Shown: piece after piece, positions 56,235 to 64,000 of the stretch
How the letters are laid out: each line of letters opens with the position of its first letter
Numbering within the stretch: the first letter of the stretch is position 1
Assembly: GCF_000221045.1 (NCBI RefSeq)
Contig: NC_015856.1
Coordinates: 620,001-684,000, forward strand
Length of the DNA: 64,000 nucleotides
Reading direction: 5' to 3'
Origin: Collimonas fungivorans Ter331
GTDB taxonomy: Bacteria; Pseudomonadota; Gammaproteobacteria; Burkholderiales; Burkholderiaceae_D
Translations under genes and position numbers: made by a program
Notes under the pieces: generated by a model
Seen by the model: only the letters and a program-made list of their open reading frames with translations
Told to the model about the DNA's origin: nothing
The model's database searches: none

Positions 56235-56873
56235 TCAGTTTTTAGTTAACGCCAGCTTGATGCCCAGGGCAATGAAAGCGGCGCCTACCGTGCGTTCCAG
56301 CCAATGCTTGATCTGCGGATTGTTGCTGGCGTGCCGTGTCAGGGTGCCGGCCAGCATGGCGGTGCCGCTGTTCCAGCACAGCGTGACGACCGAAAATACT
56401 GCGCCGAGCAGCAAGAAGGCAGCGATCTTGTGCGGCGAATCATGGCGCACGAACTGCGGGAAAAAGGACAGGAAAAACAAGATCACCTTGGGGTTGAGCA
56501 CGTTGGTGATCAGGGCCTGGACAAAAATCGTCTTGTGCGAGCGCAGGTCCAGCTGCGGCTGCTGTTCGCTGGCGGCAGCTTTCTTGCTGAGCAGCATCCT
56601 GATCCCGAGATAGACCAGGTAGGCGCCGCCCGCCAGCTTGACCGCCATGAAGGCGGTGGCCGAGGTTGCCAGCAGCGCCGTCAGGCCGAAGGCCGACAAG
56701 GTTGCATGGATGCAGCAGCCGGCCGTGATGCCAAGCGCGGACAGCAGGCCGGCGCGCCGGCCCTGCGCCACGCTGCGGCCGACAATATAGGCGGTATCCG
56801 GGCCGGGAGTGGCGTTGAGCAGCAGGACAGCCATCAGGAACAGGCCAAAATCGGTAATGCCGAAGGAAATCAT
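56235..56873 (-). CDS. LysE/RhtB-family amino acid exporter
   Basis: A 212-residue inner membrane protein with six helices. The family signature is NATPGPDTAYIVGRSVAQGR near the N terminus, followed by ALGITAGCCIHATLSAFGL and, in the second half, TNVLNPKVILFFLSFFPQFV. LysE-type carriers export amino acids or derivatives using the proton gradient; the substrate here cannot be told. It is separated from rsmB by 64 bases and probably has its own promoter. Confidence 0.92.
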   Translation of the reverse strand: MISFGITDFGLFLMAVLLLNATPGPDTAYIVGRSVAQGRRAGLLSALGITAGCCIHATLSAFGLTALLATSATAFMAVKLAGGAYLVYLGIRMLLSKKAAASEQQPQLDLRSHKTIFVQALITNVLNPKVILFFLSFFPQFVRHDSPHKIAAFLLLGAVFSVVTLCWNSGTAMLAGTLTRHASNNPQIKHWLERTVGAAFIALGIKLALTKN

Positions 56874-57032
56874 GATGCGGCTAGACAGGATGGGAACAAC
56901 GCGATTGTAGCGGGGATATGGTCGCTCACCTACAGTTAGGTGGCGATTGCGACAGGAAAACGTGAAATTTCCGAATTGCTTGACAGTAACAATTCTTTGC
57001 CATAACGGTTAAGCTGGCAAGCGTATTGAATG

Positions 57033-57944
57033 TCAGATCGGCAATTTTTCCGCCAGGCCCGGCTGGACTGTCGCCGGCGGCTGCAGCAGGTACTGCGCCT
57101 CAAGCCAGCGGCGCACATCCGCAAATACCCGTTCGGCGCCGATTTCATTGAAAATCTCGTGGTACATGCCGTCATAGTCGCGGAATGTGACGATCGCGGG
57201 CGGCAAGGCGGTAAAAAACCGGCGGCTGCCGTCGGCATCGATGATGCGGTCGTCGCCGCCAATCACCAGCAGCGTCGGGACCGCCAGGGTGTGTGCTTGG
57301 CTTTGGGCGAATTCGCCGGAGCGCAGCATGCTGTTCAGCAGGCGCGCGGTGATCTTGTTGTGCACCAGCGGATCGCTGCTATAAGCTTTGGCCACTGCGG
57401 GATCGTGCGACAGGTGGTCGACGTCCAGGCCGTTGGGCAAGGCCAGGCCGGGAGCCACTGCCGACATCAGCTTGAGCAGGCCGAGCTGCACCCGGCTCAA
57501 GCGCAAGGCCAATCCGGGCGAGGATAAAATCAGGCCGCGCAGCGGAGCCATCGCAGCTACCGCAAAGCGCGCTGCAAACAGGCCGCCCATGCTATGGCCG
57601 AATAAAAAGGGGAGATTGCCCGCCAGCGCCGGATAGTCCAGCTGCGCCTGGCGGTTGAAATCGTCCAGCACCAGCCGGGCGTCGCGCAACAAGGCGGTGT
57701 CGTCCGGCGCATCGCCCCGCGGTCCGCCGGAACGGCCGTGGCCGCGATGATCGTAGCTGCGCACCAGCAGGCCGCAGCGGTTGAAAAAACGTATTACATG
57801 GGCGTAACGCCCGGCATGTTCGCCCAGCCCGTGCATCAGCAGGATGCTGCCGGCCACCGGCACGCCGTCGGCCGGCGCCCAGTCGGCGACGAAGAGAGAG
57901 ATGCCGTCCGCGGTCGTAAGCTGTCGCTCAAGACCGGAGGTCAT
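57033..57944 (-). CDS. Alpha/beta hydrolase, lysophospholipase/monoacylglycerol lipase type
   Basis: A 303-residue serine hydrolase. The oxyanion segment is ILLMHGLGEHAGRY, followed by SYDHRGHGRSGGPRGD, the hallmark of the PldB/monoglyceride lipase branch. The nucleophile serine is in LFGHSMGGLFAARF. The acid is expected in LVIGGDDRIIDADGS and the histidine in DGMYHEIFNE. ATG 57944 begins in the stop of the DUF1840 gene (TGATG), so the two are coupled. There is no signal peptide, so the enzyme is cytoplasmic. Confidence 0.9.
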   Translation of the reverse strand: MTSGLERQLTTADGISLFVADWAPADGVPVAGSILLMHGLGEHAGRYAHVIRFFNRCGLLVRSYDHRGHGRSGGPRGDAPDDTALLRDARLVLDDFNRQAQLDYPALAGNLPFLFGHSMGGLFAARFAVAAMAPLRGLILSSPGLALRLSRVQLGLLKLMSAVAPGLALPNGLDVDHLSHDPAVAKAYSSDPLVHNKITARLLNSMLRSGEFAQSQAHTLAVPTLLVIGGDDRIIDADGSRRFFTALPPAIVTFRDYDGMYHEIFNEIGAERVFADVRRWLEAQYLLQPPATVQPGLAEKLPI

Positions 57945-58288
57945 CAAACGCCCCAGAGTACGTTGTCGTTATGCTTGTGCGCTTCGCGCAGCATTTCCAG
58001 CAGGGGATAGATCTTGGCGGCGAAGTTGACTGTCTGCACCGGCTCATGGCCGCTGTCGTCGCCGGCAGCGTTGTGATGGGCCGCGATGTCGTGCTGCACG
58101 CTGTCCGATGCCGGGTGGGCGCGGCTTTCCGATGTTTCCGCTTCCAGTTTGGCAATCGCTGCCGCGCCTTCTTCGGCCGTGATGACGCCGATCTTCACAT
58201 CTTTGTTCAGCAGGTCGAGGATGCGTTTGGCATCGTGTTCAAACATGATGACTTCGGCCGACGCCTTGGATTTGAATGTAACTAACAT
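57944..58288 (-). CDS. DUF1840 protein
   Basis: A 114-residue cytoplasmic protein of the DUF1840 family, unknown in function. It has the conserved start MLVTFKSKASAEVIMFEHDA and the end VNFAAKIYPLLEMLREAHKH followed by NDNVLWG. The middle (residues about 50-85) is histidine- and acid-rich and probably flexible. It is coupled to the lysophospholipase-like gene by a one-base overlap. Confidence 0.88.
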   Translation of the reverse strand: MLVTFKSKASAEVIMFEHDAKRILDLLNKDVKIGVITAEEGAAAIAKLEAETSESRAHPASDSVQHDIAAHHNAAGDDSGHEPVQTVNFAAKIYPLLEMLREAHKHNDNVLWGV

Positions 58289-58413
58289 AAAACCTCAGAA
58301 TATTGTTTTTGATGAAAAAAGACATTGTACAGAATACCCCTTTGTCGGGGGGCTCGCCACTGCTGTCACCGGTGGTTACAGTACGGCCGGGCGCCGTAAT
58401 TCTTGCGTTAATG

Positions 58414-58956
58414 TCAATTATGTTTGAATGAGGAGATGAAAGTTTCGGCATTTTCTCGCGAAACGGCTTTTTCCGGCCCCATCACGATGACCTGGTAGAT
58501 TTCCTTGTCCTTGCTGACAAAATGCCCGAACAGGATTTCCGCCTTGCCGCCCGGCGTGGTGCCGACTGCCTCGACATCAATGCTGGCCGACAGCCCTTGC
58601 GTACTGCTGGCGGCAGCAGCCGCTTTCTCCGACTTGACGGTGCCGTTGATGTTTTTCACCAGCGCGGTTTTCATCGCGGCCAGCGCCGCTTGCGCCTTGG
58701 CGGCGTCGGGCACGGTAGCGCTGCCGACCGCGAATACCGTGTCGTCCACCTTGGCGGCGGTCATGGTCATGGTGACCGGCGTGCCGTCGAGGTCGATAGG
58801 GCGCGCGAAGGTTGACGGTTTGGCCGGCAGCAGCACGCTGTAAGGAGCGTCCTTGCTGTGCACTTCGCGCCAGTTGAATTTGGGTGAGCAGGCCAGCAAT
58901 GCCAGTACGGAACAGGCAAGCAGCAAGCGGGACGACAGGGTAAATGCAGGTTTCAC
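58414..58956 (-). CDS. Lipoprotein of unknown function
   Basis: A 180-residue lipoprotein. The signal SSRLLLACSVLALLAC ends in a lipobox, after which the mature protein begins SPKFNWREVHSKDAPYSVLL. The remainder looks like one alpha/beta domain ending in YQVIVMGPEKAVSRENAETF and a final ISSFKHN. GTG 58956 is the chosen start because it gives a normal signal peptide; a longer frame to 59025 would add an arginine-rich leader that overlaps the next gene. I do not recognise a named function. Confidence 0.8.
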   Translation of the reverse strand: MKPAFTLSSRLLLACSVLALLACSPKFNWREVHSKDAPYSVLLPAKPSTFARPIDLDGTPVTMTMTAAKVDDTVFAVGSATVPDAAKAQAALAAMKTALVKNINGTVKSEKAAAAASSTQGLSASIDVEAVGTTPGGKAEILFGHFVSKDKEIYQVIVMGPEKAVSRENAETFISSFKHN

Positions 58957-58993
58957 GGGGTAACGCAGCCGGCTGCGGAAATGGAAGCAGCCA

Positions 58994-59953
58994 CTATGGT
59001 ATCTGATGCTGGAAGGTGCGCACACCGAAAACTATGCCTATGCACAGCAGCGCTATGCCCGCCATCACCTGCACGCCTGGCACGGCGTCGCGGAAAATGA
59101 AAGCGTACAGCAGTGCCGCCAGGGTTTCAAACACGATCAGCTGCGCCAGCAGCGCCGTCGGCAGATGCTGGCTGGCCTTGTTCCAGAGCAGGGTGCCGAT
59201 CCAGGACGCGCACAGGCCGATGACCAGCATCAGGCCGACAAACTGCAGCGGCCGCGGGCCAAACGGGAAGGAATAGGAGCCGCCGGTCAGTTTCAGGTAA
59301 GCGCCGTAGCCGAGCAGTCCGATCAGGGCCAGCGGCAACACCGCCAGGCCTTGCGCGGTGGCCCAGGTGGACGGGCTGATATGCGGATTGGCGCGCAGGT
59401 AGCGGGCGTTGACGATCGGGTACCAGGTCCAGGCGCCGACCGCCGCCACTGCAATCAGGCAGCCCAGCACATAGTCGCCGATCGAGCGGGTATTGCTGCT
59501 GCCTGCCAGCCGCATATGCGTCAGTTCGGCGGCGTTGACGCACAGGATGCCGAGCAGGATAATCAGCAGCGACGGCGCCAGCCGGCGCCAGGCGACGCTT
59601 TCCACGGCATGCCCAGGCGACCAGTTGGAAAACACAGAAATCACCACCGGCAGGGTGCCGATCAGCATGGTCGGCAGCGGCGCATCGGCCAGCTGGATCG
59701 CCGTCGCCAGCGCTGCGTAATACAGCAGGTTGCCTACCAGCGACAGCTTCAGCGCGGCGCGCCAGTCGGCCCTGGTCAGGGCGGCGATGCGCTTGCGGTC
59801 AAGCAGGGCCGGCGCCAGCGCGATCAGGCCGAAGGCGACGTAGCGGCCGAACGACAGCATCAGGCCGGGGTAGTCGGGCAGCATCAGCGGCGCGATGAAC
59901 ACCAGTCCCCACATCAGGCCGGCGCCCAGGGCGCATAACAGGCCGGTCAGCAT
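58994..59953 (-). CDS. EamA/DMT-family transporter
   Basis: A 319-residue inner membrane protein with about ten helices and the two EamA repeats of the drug/metabolite transporter superfamily. The first repeat includes GLLCALGAGLMWGLVFIAPL and LSLVGNLLYYAALATAIQLA, the second includes GLCASWIGTLLWNKASQHLP and the closing QVMAGIALLCIGIVFGVRTF. The substrate is unknown. It is downstream of an AraC regulator on the same strand, which may control it. Confidence 0.88.
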   Translation of the reverse strand: MLTGLLCALGAGLMWGLVFIAPLMLPDYPGLMLSFGRYVAFGLIALAPALLDRKRIAALTRADWRAALKLSLVGNLLYYAALATAIQLADAPLPTMLIGTLPVVISVFSNWSPGHAVESVAWRRLAPSLLIILLGILCVNAAELTHMRLAGSSNTRSIGDYVLGCLIAVAAVGAWTWYPIVNARYLRANPHISPSTWATAQGLAVLPLALIGLLGYGAYLKLTGGSYSFPFGPRPLQFVGLMLVIGLCASWIGTLLWNKASQHLPTALLAQLIVFETLAALLYAFIFRDAVPGVQVMAGIALLCIGIVFGVRTFQHQIP

Positions 59954-60043
59954 GAGGCAGGCCGGGGCGACAGCGCGGTAAAGTGAATTGGTGCCATGAA
60001 AGGGTCGAGGACAGGTAATGATATTGACCCATCATGCCCGTTT

Positions 60044-60880
60044 TTAGCTGAGCGGTCTTGTACCAATTTGCTGTTGATACTGCGCCGGGGTGACGCCGTA
60101 GGCGCGCTTGAACCAGCGCGTCAGGTGGCTCTGGTCGGCCAGCCCGACCGCGGCGGCGGCGTCGGTCGGCGTGCTGCGCTGGGACAGCAAGGTCTTGGCG
60201 CGGGTGGCGCGGCGCGCTTGCAGGTATTGGTGCGGAGTGGCGTGGAACGCGGCCGAGAACGCCCGCACGAAATGGAACATCGACATGCCGGCTTCCGCCG
60301 CCAGGGTATCGATATGCAGGGTCTGGTCGAGGTTGGCTTCGATGCAATCGAGCACGCGCCGCATCGCCAGCATGCGTTGCGGCTGGCCGGGCCTGGGCAG
60401 GGAAACCGGGCGCAGGTTCTTACCGTAGCGCTGGGTGACGGCGTCTATCAGCACCGTGAAATGCGAGATGAAGGCGAGGTCGTCCGGCGCCTGCCACATG
60501 CGTTTGAACAGCAGCTGGAAACTGTCCGCGAGCTGGGGATCGTGCGCGGTGGCGGCGGTGAAATACGCTTCGCTGCCGGTCAGTTCGCGCAGCAGCTGCG
60601 GTTCGATGAACAGCATCTGGTAAGTCCAGCCGGCAGCGATTTCGGCGTGGCCGTCATGCAGTTCGTCGGGATTGAGCAGCACCAGCGTGCCGGCCGGGGC
60701 CACATGCTGCGAGCCCTTGTGGCGGAAACGCTCGACCCCGGTTTCAATCGCGCCCAGCGAATAGGCCTCGTGCACATGCGGCGCAAATTCGTGGTCGACC
60801 AGCCGCGCCGAATACAATTCCACGCCCGGTAAATGCGGGCTGGTCTTGAAGGTGACGAATTCGGACGGGTGGTGGAACAC
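60044..60880 (-). CDS. AraC-family transcriptional regulator
   Basis: A 278-residue regulator. The N-terminal cupin-like effector domain contains DHEFAPHVHEAYSLGAIETG and VLLNPDELHDGHAEI. The C-terminal double helix-turn-helix reads LHIDTLAAEAGMSMFHFVRA and VGLADQSHLTRWFKRAYGV, a clear AraC signature. GTG 60880 is chosen since the longer frame overlaps ftsX; the exact start is uncertain. It precedes the EamA transporter gene by 90 bases and is the likely regulator of that gene. Confidence 0.88.
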   Translation of the reverse strand: MFHHPSEFVTFKTSPHLPGVELYSARLVDHEFAPHVHEAYSLGAIETGVERFRHKGSQHVAPAGTLVLLNPDELHDGHAEIAAGWTYQMLFIEPQLLRELTGSEAYFTAATAHDPQLADSFQLLFKRMWQAPDDLAFISHFTVLIDAVTQRYGKNLRPVSLPRPGQPQRMLAMRRVLDCIEANLDQTLHIDTLAAEAGMSMFHFVRAFSAAFHATPHQYLQARRATRAKTLLSQRSTPTDAAAAVGLADQSHLTRWFKRAYGVTPAQYQQQIGTRPLS

Positions 60881-60899
60881 GCTGGTCTCGGAGCCGGGT

Positions 60900-61826
60900 T
60901 CAGGCCAGGCGGGCCAGGTGGCGCCGCACCGACAGCAGGGCCCCAACTAGGCCGAGGCCGGCGCTGATCGCCAGCAGGACCAGGCTGGCGATCCAGTTCA
61001 GCGGCAGCAGGCGGAATTCGGAGGCATACAGGCGGGCGAATTCGGCAATCGCCTGGTTCAGCGGCTGCAGGCCAAGTGCTACCGCGCCCAGCGCCAGGCC
61101 GCCGGCGCACAGGCCGAGCAATGCGCCGGTGTAATAGAACGGCCGGTGGATGAAGGCATCGGTGGCGCCGACCAGCTTGGCGACGGCAATCTCTTCGCGC
61201 TGGGTCAGCACCTGCAGGCGCACGGTATTGAACACCACCGCCACCACCACGACCGCCAGCGTGACCGCCAGGAACATCAGCACCAGGCGCAGGATGCCGA
61301 GCAAGGCCGCCAGGCGCTTGACCCATTCCGAATCGACCTGCACGGTATCGACTCCGGGCAGGGCCTTGAGGTCGGCCGCGATGGTGTCGATGCGGGCTGC
61401 GTCAGGCGCATCGTGGAAACCGGTCAGTTTCAGTACGTAAGCATCCGGCAAAGGATTCTGGCCCAGCGTGGTCAGCGCATCGTCCATGCCGGTCTTGTTT
61501 TTCAGGCTGATCAGGGCGTCTTCGCGCGGGATGAACATGACCGTGGCCGTGCTGTGGTGCTGCTGTAGGATGGCGTCGATTGGCTTGGCCAGCGCGGTGG
61601 TTTTTTCGCGCGCCGCGTCCAGCGCCATGAAGATGCTGATTTCGGGTTCTACCGCCAGCTGCTCGGAAACAGGACGCACGTTCTCGATCAAGGTCAGGCC
61701 GCCGAACGGCAGCGCCAGCGCAATCGCCACCACCAGCACATTCAGCGCAAAACCGCCGGGCGCCTTGAACAGATGGGTGAAGGCGTCGTTGATGGCGAAC
61801 AGGTGTTGTCGCAGCCAGCTGTTCAT
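60900..61826 (-). CDS. ftsX: Cell division protein FtsX
   Basis: FtsX forms with FtsE an ABC-like complex at the septum that activates peptidoglycan hydrolases. The 308 residues show four membrane helices: one near 25-45 (GFALNVLVVAIALALPFGGL) and three near 175-300 (RLVLMFLAVTLAVVVVAVVF and onward). The periplasmic domain lies between the first two, with VEPEISIFMALDAAREKTTA and ALPGVDTVQVDSEWVKRL. It overlaps ftsE by four bases. Confidence 0.94.
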   Translation of the reverse strand: MNSWLRQHLFAINDAFTHLFKAPGGFALNVLVVAIALALPFGGLTLIENVRPVSEQLAVEPEISIFMALDAAREKTTALAKPIDAILQQHHSTATVMFIPREDALISLKNKTGMDDALTTLGQNPLPDAYVLKLTGFHDAPDAARIDTIAADLKALPGVDTVQVDSEWVKRLAALLGILRLVLMFLAVTLAVVVVAVVFNTVRLQVLTQREEIAVAKLVGATDAFIHRPFYYTGALLGLCAGGLALGAVALGLQPLNQAIAEFARLYASEFRLLPLNWIASLVLLAISAGLGLVGALLSVRRHLARLA

Positions 61827-62506
61827 GCTGCCCCCCCGGCTGCGGACTTGCGCCAGTGGTCGACGATCTGGCCTTGGTCCAGGAACACCACGCGGTTGGC
61901 GCTGTCAAGGAACTGCTCATCGTGGGTGGAAATCAGGCAAGTCACGCCGGCTGCGTGGAACGACCGGAGCGCATCGAGCACCTTGTTGGCGTTGTCGCGG
62001 TCGAGGTTGGCGGTCGGTTCGTCGGCCAGGATGATTTGCGGCCGGTTGACGATGGCGCGCGCGATCGACACGCGCTGCTGTTCGCCTCCGGACAGGGCTT
62101 GCGGATCGGTAGCGGCCTTGTCCAGCAGACCGACCTTGTCGAGCGCGGCCTGCGCCCGTTTTTCCGCTTCGGCGCGGGTGGCGCCGGTCACCAGCAGCGG
62201 CAGCATGACATTGGCCAGCACGCTGCGGTCTTGCAGCAGCTTCTGCTGTTGCAGGATCAGGCCCAGGTTGCGCCGCAGGTAAGGCAGGCCGGACGATTTC
62301 AATTTGCCGACGTTGGCGCCGCTGACGGTCAGCGTGCCGCTGCTGGGACGTTCTATCGCGGCGATCAGGTTGAGCAGCGTGGTTTTGCCGGCGCCGGAAG
62401 GACCGGCCAGGAAAATCAGGTCGCCCTTGTTGACCGTCAGTGTGATATCGCGCAACGCAACTACGTCGCGCGTGTATTTTTTGGAGACCTGGTTGAATTC
62501 AATCAT
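61823..62506 (-). CDS. ftsE: Cell division ATP-binding protein FtsE
   Basis: The ATPase of the FtsEX complex, 227 residues. Walker A is LAGPSGAGKTTLLNLIAAIE, the signature motif is ALSGGEQQRVSIARAIVNR, and Walker B is IILADEPTANLD. The ATG at 62506 (MIEFNQVSKKYTRD) is the family start; the longer frame to 62527 adds seven residues. It is 38 bases downstream of ftsY on the same strand, the conserved ftsYEX order. Confidence 0.95.
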   Translation of the reverse strand: MIEFNQVSKKYTRDVVALRDITLTVNKGDLIFLAGPSGAGKTTLLNLIAAIERPSSGTLTVSGANVGKLKSSGLPYLRRNLGLILQQQKLLQDRSVLANVMLPLLVTGATRAEAEKRAQAALDKVGLLDKAATDPQALSGGEQQRVSIARAIVNRPQIILADEPTANLDRDNANKVLDALRSFHAAGVTCLISTHDEQFLDSANRVVFLDQGQIVDHWRKSAAGGAA

Positions 62507-62544
62507 GGAATGGCTAGGACCTGTCATCGATAATTGGCTTGGAA

Positions 62545-63669
62545 TTAATTCAGCAATGCATCCACAAATTCAGCCGCGTCAAACGGCTGCAAGTCTTCGA
62601 TCTGTTCGCCGACGCCGATGAAATACACCGGGATCGCGCGGGTGGTGGCGATGGCCGCCAGCACGCCGCCCTTGGCGGTGCCGTCCAGCTTGGTGATCAC
62701 CAGGCCGGTCAGGCCCAGCGCATCGTCGAACGCCTTGACTTGCGCCAGCGCGTTCTGGCCGGTGTTGCCGTCGATGACCAGCAATATCTCGTGCGGCGCG
62801 GTGGCCATGCCTTTGCCGATCACGCGTTTGATCTTCTTCAGCTCGTCCATCAAGTGCAGCTGGGTCGGCAGGCGGCCGGCGGTGTCGACCATTACCACGT
62901 TGGTGCCGCGCGCCTGCGCCGAATGCACGGCGTCGAACGCGACAGCGGCCGGATCGCCGGATTCCTGCGAGATCACGGTGACGTTGTTGCGCTCGCCCCA
63001 GATCGTCAGCTGCTCGCGCGCCGCGGCGCGGAAGGTGTCGCCGGCGGCCAGCAGCACCGATTGTTTATGCGCTTGCAGATGTTTGGCCAGCTTGCCGATG
63101 GTGGTGGTCTTGCCGGCGCCGTTGACGCCGGCGATCATGATCACCAGCGGCTGGTGCTGGTCCAGCACCAGCGGTTTCTGCAAAGGAGTGAGCAAATCGA
63201 TCAGCAGGCTGCGCAGCGCCGCCTTGACCTGGACCGCCTCGGTCAGCTTGTCGTCCTTGACCTTCTTTTTCAGGGCGTTGAGCAGGAAATGCGTGGCGTC
63301 GACGCCGGCGTCGGACACCAGCAGCGCCGATTCCAGTTCTTCGTACAGGTCGTCGTCGATCTTGGCGCCGACAAACAGGATGCTCAGGTTGGAGGAAGTT
63401 TTCGACAGCCCGGTTTTCAGGCGCGACAGCCAGGAGCGTTTTTGTTCCGCCGCGACCGGCGCTGCAACGATTTCGGTTTCCGCTGCAGGCTCCACTTCCG
63501 GCGCGACCACAGGATCTGACGTCACGCCCGCCTCAGCCGGCGCCGGCGCGCTTGGCGCAACAACTGGAATGGCTTCTACGGCTTCAATCTGCGCCAATTC
63601 GGCTGGCGCAGAAGGTTTCGGCTGGGGTATTACTTCGGGTTTTGGTTTTTTCTTGAAGAAGCTAAACAT
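62545..63669 (-). CDS. ftsY: Signal recognition particle receptor FtsY
   Basis: FtsY docks ribosome-SRP complexes at the membrane. In the 374-residue protein the N-terminal A region (about 1-75) is short, acidic and alanine/proline-rich. The NG GTPase follows: G1 is [15 protein letters not shown], the insertion-box region contains [17 protein letters not shown]3 is [14 protein letters not shown], and G4 is [13 protein letters not shown]. The C-terminal end is [20 protein letters not shown]. It heads the ftsY-ftsE-ftsX row. Confidence 0.97.
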   Translation of the reverse strand: MFSFFKKKPKPEVIPQPKPSAPAELAQIEAVEAIPVVAPSAPAPAEAGVTSDPVVAPEVEPAAETEIVAAPVAAEQKRSWLSRLKTGLSKTSSNLSILFVGAKIDDDLYEELESALLVSDAGVDATHFLLNALKKKVKDDKLTEAVQVKAALRSLLIDLLTPLQKPLVLDQHQPLVIMIAGVNGAGKTTTIGKLAKHLQAHKQSVLLAAGDTFRAAAREQLTIWGERNNVTVISQESGDPAAVAFDAVHSAQARGTNVVMVDTAGRLPTQLHLMDELKKIKRVIGKGMATAPHEILLVIDGNTGQNALAQVKAFDDALGLTGLVITKLDGTAKGGVLAAIATTRAIPVYFIGVGEQIEDLQPFDAAEFVDALLN

Positions 63670-64000
63670 CTGAGGCCTGATCTGTAAGGCGGTGAAATAG
63701 GGCGCTGCAGCAGCCTTTCAGGGCCGGCTGCACAAGAGGTACAATCCTAGCAGCCTGCCGGCCTTAAGGTGATCGGCTGCAAAAATAGCTGAGCGGCCCA
63801 TATTTCACCGGCTTCTTGGTCAATAGCCAGGCTATTGACACTGCGAATCCGGCAAAACCTGGCCTCGCTCAGCTATTTTTTCGCTTCGATCCCTTAAGGC
63901 CGACAGGCTGCTAGGCATTCTATCAGAGCACAGGCCATCAAATCAGGGATAGCCCGGTGCACGGATGCGATTGACCGATTTCCAGCAAAATTTCCCTTCT
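63670..64000. other. Intergenic stretch upstream of ftsY, reaching the window edge
   Basis: About 330 bases with no supported gene. It is dominated by the nested inverted repeat at 63746-63915. The ftsY promoter should lie between 63670 and 63745, or the element itself carries one. Sequence to the right edge (63916-64000) gives no recognisable gene start. Confidence 0.4.
63746..63915. repeat. 170-base nested inverted repeat (MITE-like or long hairpin element)
   Basis: Three pairs of arms are nested. Outer: 63746-63769 (CCTAGCAGCCTGCCGG...) pairs with 63892-63915 at 23 of 24 positions. Middle: AAAAATAGCTGAGCG at 63781-63795 pairs exactly with CGCTCAGCTATTTTT at 63866-63880. Inner: GTCAATAGCC at 63819-63828 pairs exactly with GGCTATTGAC at 63830-63839. 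Short GGCC and CCGG blocks between the arms can also pair. The whole could fold as one long hairpin. No open frame is inside. A nonautonomous transposable element is one explanation; a structured RNA is another. Confidence 0.8.

Noticed and set aside
58414-59025. Longer start at 59025 for the lipoprotein gene
   Set aside because: It would place an arginine- and histidine-rich leader before the signal peptide and overlap the EamA transporter gene; GTG 58956 gives a normal lipoprotein signal.

Overview
The window looks like chromosomal DNA of a betaproteobacterium, most likely an Oxalobacteraceae member close to Collimonas. The reasons are the his genes followed by hisIE, a HIT gene and tatABC; the rsmB-DUF4390-ntrY-ntrX row; the coxBA/ctaG/DUF2970/coxC cluster with a detached SURF1-Sco-ctaA-ctaB-sco block; and a class A RNase P RNA. 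The genus is an inference from gene order and protein style, not from a search. Most of the window is GC-rich core genome. About 17.9-29.1 kb is accessory and visibly richer in A+T.

Layout. 0-7.3 kb: end of hisD, a DNA methyltransferase, then hisB-H-A-F-I-E, a HIT protein and tatABC. 7.3-10.4 kb: DUF2461 protein and a DegS-like protease on the minus strand, facing a Nif3-like protein and an Hsp15-like protein. 10.7-17.9 kb: a beta-oxidation operon (TetR regulator, acyl-CoA dehydrogenase, fused hydroxyacyl-CoA dehydrogenase/enoyl-CoA hydratase, thiolase), then a separate enoyl-CoA hydratase. 17.9-29.1 kb: accessory region holding a translationally coupled two-gene pair with a HEPN-type motif, an unknown gene, a SymE-like toxin gene, and a type VI secretion cassette. 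The cassette consists of VgrG, a lipase-like effector, two tandem Tli4-like immunity genes each followed by the same tiny exported-peptide gene, and a further exported protein.

29.3-33.7 kb: entericidin-like lipoprotein, MarC, a proline/lysine-type imine reductase with a D-amino-acid dehydrogenase, rnpB and a fasciclin protein. 33.8-37.0 kb: a valine-degradation operon behind a LiuR-like palindrome. 37.1-47.5 kb: a DsrE-like protein, then the aa3 cytochrome c oxidase structural genes and their haem A and copper assembly genes. 47.7-50.5 kb: DUF4166 protein, saccharopine dehydrogenase-like protein, and rpoH behind a perfect CIRCE element. 50.7-56.2 kb: rsmB, DUF4390, NtrY-like kinase, a short NtrX-like regulator and a CobW-like fragment. 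56.2-63.7 kb: LysE exporter, lysophospholipase-like hydrolase, DUF1840, lipoprotein, EamA transporter, AraC regulator, ftsX, ftsE and ftsY. The right edge carries a striking nested inverted repeat.

The best candidates for something new are the coupled HEPN-motif pair at 18.27-19.66 kb and the duplicated immunity plus tiny-exported-peptide module at 26.0-28.4 kb. Starts were moved from the longest possible start wherever a better ribosome binding site or family alignment supported it.
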